Shown one piece after another: positions 34,633 to 44,159 of a stretch of 64,000 bases of DNA. Position 1 is the first letter of the stretch, and the number at the start of each line of letters is the position of its first letter. The notes under the pieces are model-generated. The model was not told the DNA's origin and did no database searches. It was given only the letters and a program-made list of their open reading frames with translations. The translations under genes were made by a program, and so were the position numbers. This stretch comes from Cupriavidus agavae (GTDB lineage: Bacteria; Pseudomonadota; Gammaproteobacteria; Burkholderiales; Burkholderiaceae): the NCBI RefSeq assembly GCF_004217045.1, contig NZ_SGXM01000010.1, positions 96,908 to 160,907 of the forward strand. Reading direction: 5' to 3'.

Positions 34633-36192
34633 ATGGAGACTCAAGACACGATGAACGGCGCGGAAAGCCTGGTCAAGACACTGCTGGCCTGCGGCGTGGA
34701 TACCTGCTTCGCCAACCCCGGCACCAGCGAAATGCACTTCGTGGCGGCGCTCGACCGCATTCCGGGCATGCGTTGCGTGCTCGGCCTGTTCGAAGGCGTG
34801 GTGACCGGTGCGGCCGATGGCTATGCGCGCATGGCCGAGAAGCCGGCGGCCACGCTGCTGCACTGCGGCCCGGGCCTGGCCAACGGGCTGGCGAACCTGC
34901 ACAACGCGCGCCGCGCACAGACTCCGGTGGTCAACATCATCGGCGACCAGGCCACGTATCACCGACCGCTCGATGCACCGCTGACCGCCGATACCGAGGG
35001 CTGGGCGCGCCCGGTTTCGGTCTGGACCCGCACCGCCACGCACGCCGCCACGGTGGGCGCCGATGCCGCGTCGGCCGTGCAGGCCGCGCTCGGCGCGCCG
35101 GGCGGCGTGGCCAGCCTGATCCTGCCGTCAGACGTGTGCTGGGATGCCGGCGGCAAGGTGGCTGCCCCGCTGCCGGCGCTGCCGGTGCCAAAGGTTTCGC
35201 CCGATGCCGTGCAGAATGCCGCGCGCCTGCTGCGCAGCGGCCAGCCCACGCTGGTGGTGCTGGCTGGCGCCGCGCTGCGCGAAGGCGCGCTGGCCGATGC
35301 GCACCGCATCGCAGCCGCCACCGACGCACGGCTGATCACGCCGATGTCGAATTCCCGCGTGACACGCGGACAGGGCCGGCTGGCCGTCGACCGCATTCCC
35401 TACTCGGGCGACGCGGCGCGCCAGAAGCTGGCCGGCATCCGCAATGTGATCCTGGTGGGCGCCACCACGCCGGCGACATTCTTTGCGTACCCCGGCAAGT
35501 CGGCCCGGCCGTTCCCCGAGGACGCGGTGATCCACGTGCTGGCGCGTCCCGAGGAAGACCTCGGCGAGGCACTGGCCCGGCTGGCCGACGAACTCGGCGC
35601 CGGCGCGGCCCCGTTGCCGGCCGGGCAGGGCGCGCCGGTGCAGGCAGCGCGCGGTGCGATTACCTCCGAGGCCGTGGCCCAGTCGCTGACCGCGCTGCTG
35701 CCCGAGCAGGCAGTGGTGGTGGAAGAAAGCGTGAGCTTCGGCCGTGCGTTCTACCCCGGCACCGTGCATGCCGCGCCGCACGACTGGCTGCAGCTGACCG
35801 GCGGCGCGATCGGCGCCGGACTGCCGCTGGCCACGGGCGCCGCCATCGCCGCGCCGGACCGCCGGGTGGTGGCGCTGCAGGCCGATGGCTCGGGCATGTA
35901 CACGCTGCAGGCGCTGTGGACCATGGCGCGCGAGAAACTCGATGTGACCGTGGTGCTGCTGGCCAACCGCAAGTACGCGATCCTGCTGGGCGAACTGGCC
36001 GGCGTGGGCGCCAATCCGGGCAAGACCGCGCTCGACATGCTCGACATCGGCAACCCGGACCTCGACTGGGTGAAGCTGGCCAACGGCATGGGCGTGGAAG
36101 CGGCGCGCGCCGAGACGATGGAGGCGTTCAACGATCTGTTCCAGGGCGCCAACCAGCGCAAGGGTCCGTTCCTGATCGAACTGGTGATCTGA
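34633..36192 (+). CDS. ThDP-dependent enzyme, acetolactate synthase large-subunit-like
   Basis: The 519-residue protein has the three domains of the IlvB/POX family: the N-terminal Pyr domain with CFANPGTSEMHFVAALD and catalytic Glu in LGLFEGVVTGAADGYARM, a central domain (about 180-320) and the C-terminal ThDP domain with LQADGSGMYTLQALWTMAREKLDVTVVLLANRKY. The usual GDG of the Mg/ThDP motif reads ADG here. No small regulatory subunit lies nearby, so a catabolic role rather than branched-chain amino acid synthesis is likely. ATG 34651 is an alternative start. Confidence 0.85.
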   Translation: METQDTMNGAESLVKTLLACGVDTCFANPGTSEMHFVAALDRIPGMRCVLGLFEGVVTGAADGYARMAEKPAATLLHCGPGLANGLANLHNARRAQTPVVNIIGDQATYHRPLDAPLTADTEGWARPVSVWTRTATHAATVGADAASAVQAALGAPGGVASLILPSDVCWDAGGKVAAPLPALPVPKVSPDAVQNAARLLRSGQPTLVVLAGAALREGALADAHRIAAATDARLITPMSNSRVTRGQGRLAVDRIPYSGDAARQKLAGIRNVILVGATTPATFFAYPGKSARPFPEDAVIHVLARPEEDLGEALARLADELGAGAAPLPAGQGAPVQAARGAITSEAVAQSLTALLPEQAVVVEESVSFGRAFYPGTVHAAPHDWLQLTGGAIGAGLPLATGAAIAAPDRRVVALQADGSGMYTLQALWTMAREKLDVTVVLLANRKYAILLGELAGVGANPGKTALDMLDIGNPDLDWVKLANGMGVEAARAETMEAFNDLFQGANQRKGPFLIELVI

Positions 36193-36301
36193 TCCCGGCC
36201 CATCCGGGCCGTTTACGGCGCGGCAGATGGACAACGATGTTCCATTGTGCCGCGCTGTTCCTCGCCGCAGCATGGCCCCGTCACTGCAAACGGAGGCCAT
36301 C

Positions 36302-37741
36302 ATGGGAAGACCATCGAAACAAATCCCGGGTATTGTTCCGGGCGCCGTGCTCGGCGCCGTACTGGCGCTGGCGGGCTGTACGCGCGAGCCACCCAGGCCG
36401 CCCGGCCAGACGCTGACCGAAGGAAATTCGGACGTTAGCTGCCTGTACTCGCACCGCCTGCCGGACGACCCCATCGTCTATCCGGGCCGACCCGGCGTGG
36501 CCATGCAGCACGACTTCTTCGGCAATACCACCACCAACGCCTACACCACGGGCGACATGCTGCAGAAGGTGGCGGGCACCACGTGCGAGAACGCGGCCGA
36601 CGCCACGGGCTACTGGGCGCCGTCGCTGCGGCTGCCTGACGGCACCGTGGTGGCGCCGCTGTACCAGAAGACTTACTACACCAACACGGCGGTGCCCTCG
36701 AACAAGCGATTTCCCGTGCAGCCATTGCCGCAAGGCATTCAGCTGATGGCCGGCGACCATCACGGCACCGGGCCGAACCCCCGCATCGCCTTCAACTGCA
36801 CGGGATCGCGCTCCCAGAACACGATTCCGACGGACTGCAAGCCCGATCCCACCAACGGCACGCAGTTCAACATCGGCATGCACTTCCCGACCTGCTGGGA
36901 CGGCAAGACCCTGGCGCCGACCATGGGCAAGTACGACAACGCGGTGTATCCGGACAACGCCGGCACCTGCCCGGCCGGGTACCAGGTACGGCTGCCCGAT
37001 ATCAACATGAACATCGCCTACAAGCTCGGCCAGATCACGGATCTCACCAACGTCCAGCTCTCGCTGGACCCGCTGCTGGACGCCCAGGGGAACGTGGTGA
37101 AGCAGCAATGGGGGACGCTCTACACCGCCCACGGCGATTTCTTCATGGGCTGGCGCCCGGATGCCGCGCGGTTCATGGCCGACATCTGCCTGAACCGGGG
37201 CATGGACTGCAACAAGACCATCGCCTATTCGTTCTTCGAAGCCGGCGAGGACGCCACGGTGCGCGCCACCGACGCCACGAACTACGGCTCGGGCCCGTCG
37301 CTCGTCGTGCAGCAGACCTCGGGCGATACAGCGGCGTCACGGGCTTACCTCAAGTTCGGTATCCCCCAGGGGGCCAATATCTTGCCGCCGGATTTCAGGC
37401 CCGACTATCAATTGATGATCTACGGCGCCAATTCCACGGACACCACCTCGCAGGTGGCAACTGCCTATCGTGTCGACACGAACTGGAGCGAAACCACGAT
37501 CAACGGTACCAACGCGCCGGCCTGCAGCGGCACCAGTTCGACGATCAAGGTGAACGCGACGCCGGCCAATCACAACTTCGACGTGAACAAGGCGGTCAAT
37601 GAAGCCATTGCCGAAGGGGCAAGCTCCATTGCCTTCTGCATCCAGGGGCCGGCCTCGGGTCAGCAGATCACGTTCGATAGCCGCGAGGGTGCCAACGATG
37701 CGGTGCTCTTCATGAGGACGCTGAACAAGCTGCCTTACTGA
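36302..37741 (+). CDS. DUF1996 lipoprotein with C-terminal carbohydrate-binding-like domain
   Basis: The 479-residue protein starts at ATG 36302 behind GGAGG. The signal ends in the lipobox LAGC (Cys about 25). The middle carries DUF1996 features: MQHDFFGN, the repeated Cys pattern and HFPTCWDGK, a family hallmark. The last ~170 residues (EDATVRATDATNYGSGPSLVV, then SRAYLKFGIP) resemble DNRLRE/CBM96-type beta-sandwich domains that bind polysaccharide. DUF1996 is best known from fungi and actinomycetes, so transfer is possible. Its role is probably at the cell surface; the enzymatic activity is unknown. Confidence 0.8.
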   Translation: MGRPSKQIPGIVPGAVLGAVLALAGCTREPPRPPGQTLTEGNSDVSCLYSHRLPDDPIVYPGRPGVAMQHDFFGNTTTNAYTTGDMLQKVAGTTCENAADATGYWAPSLRLPDGTVVAPLYQKTYYTNTAVPSNKRFPVQPLPQGIQLMAGDHHGTGPNPRIAFNCTGSRSQNTIPTDCKPDPTNGTQFNIGMHFPTCWDGKTLAPTMGKYDNAVYPDNAGTCPAGYQVRLPDINMNIAYKLGQITDLTNVQLSLDPLLDAQGNVVKQQWGTLYTAHGDFFMGWRPDAARFMADICLNRGMDCNKTIAYSFFEAGEDATVRATDATNYGSGPSLVVQQTSGDTAASRAYLKFGIPQGANILPPDFRPDYQLMIYGANSTDTTSQVATAYRVDTNWSETTINGTNAPACSGTSSTIKVNATPANHNFDVNKAVNEAIAEGASSIAFCIQGPASGQQITFDSREGANDAVLFMRTLNKLPY

Positions 37742-39105
37742 GCCGGTAGCCAGTTGTTGACGTGCGGCGCGCGATCCAAAGCCCAGACCCGGGCGATGAT
37801 CGCGCGCATCTCGGCCTCGCTGGCGCCGTGGCGGAACGCGCCAAGCTGGATCGCCTTGGCCTCCAGCTCGGGGCGTGACAGCGTGTTGTCCGGGTCGCCC
37901 TTGGGCACGTCGACCCGGGCGCCGAGCGTGCGGCCATCGGTGGTGCGCACCGTGACGCGGCCGATCCACTGGCGCGGGTAGGCCGCGTTGATCTCGTCGT
38001 CCAGTTCCATCGTCACCTTGTCGCGGAACGCGGCAATCCGCGCGTCCTGCAGCGCATGCTGCTCGAACTCGCCCAGGCCGGCGTGCGCATGCACTGCCAC
38101 GAGGGCCAGCACCGTACCCATCGAGAACTTCGCCTGGTGGATCGTTGACGGATTGACCACGGGCCCAAGCACGTCGATGGCGCCCTGGTGGACGTGGGTG
38201 GTGACGGCCTCGATCTGCTCGGCGCGCAGGTCCTCGCGCTGCATCAGCGCCTTGAGGGCGTCGGCGGCCGGGTGCGTGTGGCGGCACGAGGCGAAGAACT
38301 TGAACGAGGTCTCGGCGGTGGCCCAGCGCGTGCCCAGGCCATCGGTCAGCGCGGCGGGGTTGGCGTCGGTCGACATGCCGGCCGCCATGCCCTGCGGGCC
38401 TTCCAGGATTTGCTTCGCGCCCGTGAAGCCGGCGCGCGCCAGCCACGCGGACTGCAGGCCATCGGCGGCGGCCTTGGCCGTGTGCAGTTGCTTGGAGTCC
38501 GCGGCGTCGCGCAGGAATTCCCACAGGCCGGCCGCCTGGGTGCCGGCCGAGCCAAGCGCCTGGTTGATGCCCTCGGCATCGAGTCCGTAGAGCTTGGCCA
38601 CCGCCGCGGCGGCCGCCAGCGTGCCGACCGTGCCCGTGGTATGGAACACGCGGTAGTGCGAGCGGCCCATGAACTCGCCGATGCGGATGCCGGCCTCGTA
38701 GCCGGCAATCGACGCCAGCAGCACCTCGGCGCCGGTCTTGCCTTCGGCCTGCGCTGCCGCCAGCACGGCCGGGAACACCACGGCCGCCGGGTGCAGCACC
38801 GAGCCGTTGTGCACATCGTCCTGTTCCACCACATGCGACGAGGCGCCATTGATCAGCGCGGCAAAGTAGGGCGAAGTACGGCGGCGGTCCACCAGCACTT
38901 CGGCGTCGCCGGTGGCGGGGCCCATGGCGGCGGCAAACTCCTGCAGGCGGCGCACGGCCGGGGCGTCCTTGCCGGCGATGGCCGACGCCATCCAGTCGAG
39001 GTACAGGTCCTTGGTACGTTCCACCACGGGTGCCGGCACATCGGCCAGTGTCAGGCCAGCCAGGAAGGTGCACAGCTGGCGGGTAGGATAGGTCTGGTTG
39101 GGCAT
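37735..39105 (-). CDS. MmgE/PrpD-family protein
   Basis: The 456-residue protein belongs to the MmgE/PrpD family, which includes 2-methylcitrate dehydratase, cis-aconitate decarboxylase and many uncharacterised lyases. Family segments are LDWMASAIAGKDAP, INGASSHVVEQDDVHNGSVLHPAAVVFPAVLA (with conserved Asp and His residues), and FKFFASCRHTHPAADAL. No prpBC genes are adjacent, so its substrate is unknown. Its stop overlaps the DUF1996 gene by 7 bp, tail to tail. Confidence 0.9.
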   Translation of the reverse strand: MPNQTYPTRQLCTFLAGLTLADVPAPVVERTKDLYLDWMASAIAGKDAPAVRRLQEFAAAMGPATGDAEVLVDRRRTSPYFAALINGASSHVVEQDDVHNGSVLHPAAVVFPAVLAAAQAEGKTGAEVLLASIAGYEAGIRIGEFMGRSHYRVFHTTGTVGTLAAAAAVAKLYGLDAEGINQALGSAGTQAAGLWEFLRDAADSKQLHTAKAAADGLQSAWLARAGFTGAKQILEGPQGMAAGMSTDANPAALTDGLGTRWATAETSFKFFASCRHTHPAADALKALMQREDLRAEQIEAVTTHVHQGAIDVLGPVVNPSTIHQAKFSMGTVLALVAVHAHAGLGEFEQHALQDARIAAFRDKVTMELDDEINAAYPRQWIGRVTVRTTDGRTLGARVDVPKGDPDNTLSRPELEAKAIQLGAFRHGASEAEMRAIIARVWALDRAPHVNNWLPAQ

Positions 39106-39327
39106 GGCGGGGGTGTCGTTGGGAGCGCTGGGCGATGGCGGCCATTATTCCCGAGCCCGCCGTGCGGGAATATTTGCATTTGCCGAAGCTCGGCTTCCAG
39201 CGGCCTTAGGTTGGCCTGCCCGGCTTCAGCGGGCACGAAGCCCAGTTTTGTGATTCGTGAATTCCAGAAATGCCGCCGCCGCCTTATCGTATCGACCATG
39301 GGACAACTGGCAGCCAAGGAGGCAGCA

Positions 39328-40242
39328 ATGAGTGGAATGATGGAAGGCAAGGTGGTGGTCGTGACGGGTGCGGGCGGCGGCATCGGCCGTGGCATTGCGC
39401 TGGGCATGGCCGCCGCCGGGGCGCGCGTGGTGGCCAATGACCTGGGCGTGTCGATGACCGGCGAGGGCGGCGACACCGGCCCCGCGCAGCGCGTGGTCGA
39501 GGAGATCCGCGCGGCGGGTGGCCAGGCGGCGGCGAGCACCGACAGTGTGTCTACCTGGGCCGGCGCCAACGCCATCGTCCAGTGCGCGCTCGACAACTTC
39601 GGCCGGATCGATGCCGTGGTCAACAATGCCGGCAACCTGCGCGACCGCATGTTCTTCAAGATGAACGAGGAGGAGTGGCGCTCGGTGATCGACGTGCATC
39701 TGCACGGCACGTTCTTCGTGAGCCGCGCAGCGGCCAACTACTTCAAGGACCAGGAAAGCGGCGCCTTCGTGCACATGACGTCCACGTCGGGGCTGATCGG
39801 CAACCTGGGCCAGGCCAACTACTCGGCCGCCAAGCTCGGCATCGCGGCGCTGTCCAAGTCGATCGCGCTCGACATGCAGCGCTTCAACGTGCGTTCGAAC
39901 TGCATCGCGCCGTTCGCATGGAGCCGCATGACCAGTTCGATCCCGGCCGAGACTCCCGAGGAGAAGGCCCGCGTGGCCCGGCTGCAGAAGATGGAGGCCG
40001 GCAAGATCGCGCCGGTGGCCGTGTTCCTGGCCAGCGACGCCGCCAGCGAGGTCAACGGCCAGATCTTCGCCGTGCGCGCCAACGAAATCATGCTGATGAG
40101 CCAGCCGCGCCCGGTGCGCTCGGTGCACACGAGCGAGGGCTGGACGCCCGAGACCGTGGCGGAGATCGCGATGCCGGCAATGCGCAGCAGCTTCTTCAAG
40201 CTCGACCGTTCGCCGGACGTCATCAACTGGGACCCGATCTGA
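39328..40242 (+). CDS. Short-chain dehydrogenase/reductase, HSD17B4-like
   Basis: The 304-residue protein starts at ATG 39328 after AAGGAGG. It has the SDR cofactor motif TGAGGGIGRG, the NNAG motif, the catalytic Ser in MTSTSG and the YSAAK motif. The segment ANDLGVSMTGEGGDTGPAQRVVEEI and the long C-terminal tail place it with the 3-hydroxyacyl-CoA dehydrogenase-like (multifunctional enzyme type) SDRs. It is divergent from the MmgE/PrpD gene across 222 bp, and the two may act in one pathway. Confidence 0.9.
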   Translation: MSGMMEGKVVVVTGAGGGIGRGIALGMAAAGARVVANDLGVSMTGEGGDTGPAQRVVEEIRAAGGQAAASTDSVSTWAGANAIVQCALDNFGRIDAVVNNAGNLRDRMFFKMNEEEWRSVIDVHLHGTFFVSRAAANYFKDQESGAFVHMTSTSGLIGNLGQANYSAAKLGIAALSKSIALDMQRFNVRSNCIAPFAWSRMTSSIPAETPEEKARVARLQKMEAGKIAPVAVFLASDAASEVNGQIFAVRANEIMLMSQPRPVRSVHTSEGWTPETVAEIAMPAMRSSFFKLDRSPDVINWDPI

Positions 40243-40699
40243 GCGGTGCGCGCCCGCGTCCGCGCGCCCCGGCGGGGTGCGTTGCATTGCAGCATGCCCC
40301 GTCGCGGTGCGCCCGCGCCAACCGCGACGGAATCAGATTTTGGTTATGTGGTTTTCCACGCGCAGTTCATGCGTTTGCACGATACCGGCGGCCGCGGCGA
40401 TGGCGCACCATCGAGACACGGGGGATGCCTGTAGGACCAAGGCCGACAACGCTTGTCAGATGTTTCTGGATTACCCCTAACGTTACACAACACGCTGTGC
40501 ATGAAGCGGGCGAAAGGTGTAATGTGTGTCACAAGCATGGTCGATGGCCCGTCACAGCGGGGTGATTCAGCGGGTGTCGGTTCACCGCGTCGCGCGTCAC
40601 GAGTGCACGTCGCAACGAGTCGGCAGTCAGTGGAGAAAACGTGGCAGCGATGCGTCAACTCCGGACTCACATTCGCCGTTATTTGACTATGATGAAGTA
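40243..40699. other. Gene-poor gap upstream of prkA
   Basis: No gene is supported in this stretch. The first 100 bases are very GC-rich and could form hairpins after the SDR stop. Around 40481-40545 are scattered GTTACAC/GTGTAA and GTGTGTCAC elements, possible regulator half-sites. A -10-like TATGAT preceded by C sits at 40688-40693 with no matching -35, a pattern compatible with sigma-S. Confidence 0.4.
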
Positions 40700-40765
40700 A
40701 AGACTTCGCAACTTGGCAAGTCCACCAAGCCGGGGTGGCGGAACGCAAGATTGCCGCGAAGTCTT
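40700..40765 (+). ncRNA. Structured 5' leader of prkA with alternative hairpins
   Basis: AAGACTTCGC (40700-40709) and GCGAAGTCTT (40756-40765) are perfect 10-bp complements enclosing a 46-base interior. Inside, CCACCAAG can pair in two exclusive ways: CTTGG (40712-40716) with CCAAG (40725-40729), or CCACC (40722-40726) with GGTGG (40734-40738). The left arm begins near the predicted transcription start. This looks like a cis-acting mRNA structure of the prkA leader, about 55 bases before the start codon. Confidence 0.5.
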
Positions 40766-40818
40766 AGGGGAGTAGAACTACCTTCGCCTCGGACGTGGGA
40801 CTCTGACGGGAGTGAGGT

Positions 40819-42741
40819 ATGGACATTTTTGGCCACTACGCCACGCGCTTCGAAGCACGCAAGGAAGAGGAATACAGCATCCAGGAGTACCTGGAGATCT
40901 GCAAGAAGGATCCTACTGCCTATGCGACTGCCGCCGAACGCATGCTCGCCGCAATCGGACAGCCCGAACTGGTGGATACCCACCATGATCCTCGACTGTC
41001 CCGACTGTTCTTCAACAAGGTCATCCGGGTATATCCCGCGTTCCGCGATTTCTACGGGATGGAAGACACGATCGAGCAGATCGTCTCCTTCTTCAAGCAC
41101 GCGGCGCAGGGCCTGGAAGAGCGCAAGCAGATTCTGTATCTGCTCGGGCCTCCGGGCGGCGGCAAGTCGTCGCTGGCCGAGAAGCTCAAGGTGCTGATGG
41201 AGGAAATCCCCATCTATGCGCTGAAGGGATCGCCCATCCACGAGTCGCCGCTCGGGCTGTTCTCGGCCGAGGAAGACGGCAAGATCCTCGAGGAGGACTA
41301 CGGTATTCCGGTGCGCTACCTGAATACCATTCCCTCGCCGTGGGCCGTCAAACGGCTGCACGAGTTCAATGGCGACATCACCAGGTTCCGCGTGGTGAAG
41401 CTGCGCCCGTCGGTGCTGGCCCAGATCGCCATCTCGAAGACCGAGCCGGGCGACGAGAACAACCAGGATATTTCCTCGCTCGTGGGCAAGGTGGATATCC
41501 GCAAGCTCGAAGACTTCCCGCAGGATGACCCCGACGCCTACTCGTATTCCGGCGGGCTCTGCCTGGCCAATCGCGGCCTGCTCGAATTCGTGGAGATGTT
41601 CAAGGCGCCGATCAAGGTGCTGCACCCGCTGCTGACTGCCACGCAGGAAGGCAACTACAAGGGTACGGAAGGCTTCGGCGCGATTCCGTTCGACGGCGTG
41701 ATCCTGGCGCACTCGAACGAGGCCGAGTGGCAGACGTTCAAGTCCGACAAGAACAACGAGGCCTTCCTCGACCGGATCTACATCGTCAAGGTGCCGTATT
41801 GCCTGCGCGTGTCCGACGAGGTGAAGATCTACGACAAGCTGCTGCGCAGCAGTTCGCTCTCGGCGGCGCCGAACTCGCCGAACACGCTCAAGATGATGGC
41901 GCAGTTCGCGGTGCTCACGCGTATCAAGGAGCCCGAGAACTCGAACATTTTCTCGAAGATGCGCGTCTATGACGGCGAAAGCCTCAAGGACGTGGACCCG
42001 AAGGCGAAGTCGTACCAGGAATACCGCGACTACGCCGGCATCGACGAGGGCATGAACGGACTGTCCACGCGCTTCGCGTTCAAGGTGCTGTCGAAGGTCT
42101 TCAACTTCGACAATACCGAGGTGGCCGCCAATCCGGTGCACCTGCTCTACGTGCTCGAACAGCAGATCGAGCGCGAGCAGTTCCCGCCGGAGCAGGAAGC
42201 CAGGCTGATGTCGTATATCAAGGAGTACCTGACCACGCCGTACGTGGAGTTCATCGGCAAGGAGATCCAGACGGCCTACCTGGAATCGTATTCCGAGTAC
42301 GGCCAGAACATCTTCGACCGCTACGTGGTGTTTGCCGACCTGTGGATCCAGGACCAGGAGTACCGGGATCCGAACACCGGCGAAATCCTCGACCGCAACG
42401 CGCTGAACGACGAACTGGAGAAGGTGGAGAAGCCGGCGGGTATCTCGAACCCGAAGGATTTCCGCAACGAGATCGTCAACTTCGTGCTGCGGGCGCGCGC
42501 CAACAATGGTGGCAAGAACCCGGTCTGGACGAGCTACGAGAAGCTGCGGATGGTGATCGAGAAGCGCATGTTCTCCACCACGGAGGATCTGCTGCCGGTG
42601 ATATCGTTCAATGCCAAGTCGTCGCGCGAGGATCAGGACAAGCACGAGAACTTCGTCAACCGGATGGTCGAGAAAGGCTATACCCCCAAGCAGGTTCGGC
42701 TGTTGGTGGAGTGGTATCTGCGCGTCAGGAAGTCGTCGTAA
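40819..42741 (+). CDS. prkA: PrkA-family serine protein kinase (YeaG-like)
   Basis: The 640-residue protein has the PrkA AAA domain with P-loop GPPGGGKS (110-117) and a C-terminal kinase-like domain. Start MDIFGHYATRFEARKEEEYSI and VIRVYPAFRDFYGMEDTI are highly conserved family sequences. In enterobacteria YeaG acts with YeaH in nitrogen starvation and stationary-phase stress. It is the first of three genes (prkA, yeaH, spoVR) that are widely kept together, with a terminator after the third. Confidence 0.96.
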   Translation: MDIFGHYATRFEARKEEEYSIQEYLEICKKDPTAYATAAERMLAAIGQPELVDTHHDPRLSRLFFNKVIRVYPAFRDFYGMEDTIEQIVSFFKHAAQGLEERKQILYLLGPPGGGKSSLAEKLKVLMEEIPIYALKGSPIHESPLGLFSAEEDGKILEEDYGIPVRYLNTIPSPWAVKRLHEFNGDITRFRVVKLRPSVLAQIAISKTEPGDENNQDISSLVGKVDIRKLEDFPQDDPDAYSYSGGLCLANRGLLEFVEMFKAPIKVLHPLLTATQEGNYKGTEGFGAIPFDGVILAHSNEAEWQTFKSDKNNEAFLDRIYIVKVPYCLRVSDEVKIYDKLLRSSSLSAAPNSPNTLKMMAQFAVLTRIKEPENSNIFSKMRVYDGESLKDVDPKAKSYQEYRDYAGIDEGMNGLSTRFAFKVLSKVFNFDNTEVAANPVHLLYVLEQQIEREQFPPEQEARLMSYIKEYLTTPYVEFIGKEIQTAYLESYSEYGQNIFDRYVVFADLWIQDQEYRDPNTGEILDRNALNDELEKVEKPAGISNPKDFRNEIVNFVLRARANNGGKNPVWTSYEKLRMVIEKRMFSTTEDLLPVISFNAKSSREDQDKHENFVNRMVEKGYTPKQVRLLVEWYLRVRKSS

Positions 42742-42820
42742 GTCTTCCGACGCGGTGTCCTTCATCCATGGCGCCCTCATGGCCTCATGAGGGCGCCCCA
42801 ACCAGGCGGGCGAACGGCTT

Positions 42821-44098
42821 ATGGGTACGGTCATCGATCGGCGCGAGAACGGCGGCAACAAGAGCGCCGTCAATCAGCAGCGCTTCATCAAGCGCTACCG
42901 GGAGCAGATCCGGCAGGCGGTGGCGAAGGCAGTGTCAGGCCGCAAGATCATGGACATCGAGCAGAGCGGGCAGGTGTCCATACCGGTCAAGGACATTTCC
43001 GAGCCGATTTTCCATCACGGGCAGGGCGGCAAGCGGGAGTGGATCCATCCCGGCAACAAGAAGTTCGTGCGGGGCGACAGCTTCGACCGGCAGCAGCAGG
43101 GCAGCGGTGGCACGGGCTCGCGCGCCAGCGACAGCGGCGAGGGCGAGGATGATTTCGTGTTCACGCTCTCCCGCGAGGATTTCCTGAATTTCTTCTTCGA
43201 GGACATGGCGCTGCCAGACCTGGCCAAGCGCCACCTCGCCAAGATCGCCGAAGTGCGCAAGGTGCGCGCCGGCTTCTCCATCGACGGCACGCCTTCGAAC
43301 CTGTCGATCCTGCGCACCATGCGCAGCTCGCTGGGGCGGCGCATCGCACTGTCGAGCCCGTATCTGAAACGCCTGCACGCGCTCGAAGCCGAGTACAGCG
43401 AGATATTGGAGAAGGAAGGCCCGTACTCGGAGCAGGCCGAGGCGCTGATGGAGAAAATGCGCCACCTGCGGGCGCAGGTGGACCGCGTACCGTTCATCGA
43501 GAAACTCGACCTGCGCTACAACAACCGCGTACTCAAGAAGCGCCCGCAGGCCCAGGCCGTGATGTTCTGCCTGATGGACGTATCCGGCTCGATGGACGAG
43601 AGCCGCAAGGATCTCGCCAAGCGCTTCTTCATGCTCCTGTACCTGTTCCTCAAGCGCAACTACGAGCGGATCGACGTGGTGTTCATCCGGCATCACACCG
43701 TGGCCAAGGAGGTGGAGGAGGAAGATTTCTTCCATTCGCGCGAGTCCGGTGGTACGGTGGTGTCGAGCGCGCTGAAGCTGATGGTGGAGGTCATTCACGA
43801 CCGCTACCCGGCGAGCCAGTGGAACATCTATTGCGCGCAGGCGTCGGACGGCGACAACTGGGCGGGCGATTCGGAGTTGTGCGGCAGGCTGCTGCGCGAG
43901 TCGATCCTGCCGCTGGTGCAGTACTACGCCTATGTGGAAGTGGCGTCGGAGGAACCGCAGAATCTCTGGGAGGAATACCTCACGGTGAAGAACCAGTTCG
44001 AGCACTTTGCCATGCAGCGCATCATCGGTGCCGACGAGATCTACCCCGTGTTGCACGATCTCTTCCAGAAACGGGCCGCGTGGCCCGCCAGCAGGTAG
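42821..44098 (+). CDS. yeaH: YeaH/YhbH (DUF444) family protein
   Basis: The 425-residue protein matches YeaH/YhbH: N-terminal INQQRFIKRYREQIR-like helix, the central SREDFLNFFFEDMALPDL, and a von Willebrand A-like C-terminal half with the MIDAS motif DVSGS (253-257) in FCLMDVSGSMDESRKDLAKRFF. It probably works with PrkA as partner or substrate. It begins 79 bp after prkA. Confidence 0.95.
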   Translation: MGTVIDRRENGGNKSAVNQQRFIKRYREQIRQAVAKAVSGRKIMDIEQSGQVSIPVKDISEPIFHHGQGGKREWIHPGNKKFVRGDSFDRQQQGSGGTGSRASDSGEGEDDFVFTLSREDFLNFFFEDMALPDLAKRHLAKIAEVRKVRAGFSIDGTPSNLSILRTMRSSLGRRIALSSPYLKRLHALEAEYSEILEKEGPYSEQAEALMEKMRHLRAQVDRVPFIEKLDLRYNNRVLKKRPQAQAVMFCLMDVSGSMDESRKDLAKRFFMLLYLFLKRNYERIDVVFIRHHTVAKEVEEEDFFHSRESGGTVVSSALKLMVEVIHDRYPASQWNIYCAQASDGDNWAGDSELCGRLLRESILPLVQYYAYVEVASEEPQNLWEEYLTVKNQFEHFAMQRIIGADEIYPVLHDLFQKRAAWPASR

Positions 44099-44159
44099 CA
44101 AGGGCAGCAGGCCGGTACGCTGCACCCGGCGTGTACCGGCACGTCAATGGGGAATGTCT

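Noticed and set aside
40526..40818. Upstream plus-strand frame before prkA
   Set aside because: It has no ribosome-binding site, an Arg/Ser-rich shadow-like product and overlaps prkA out of frame.
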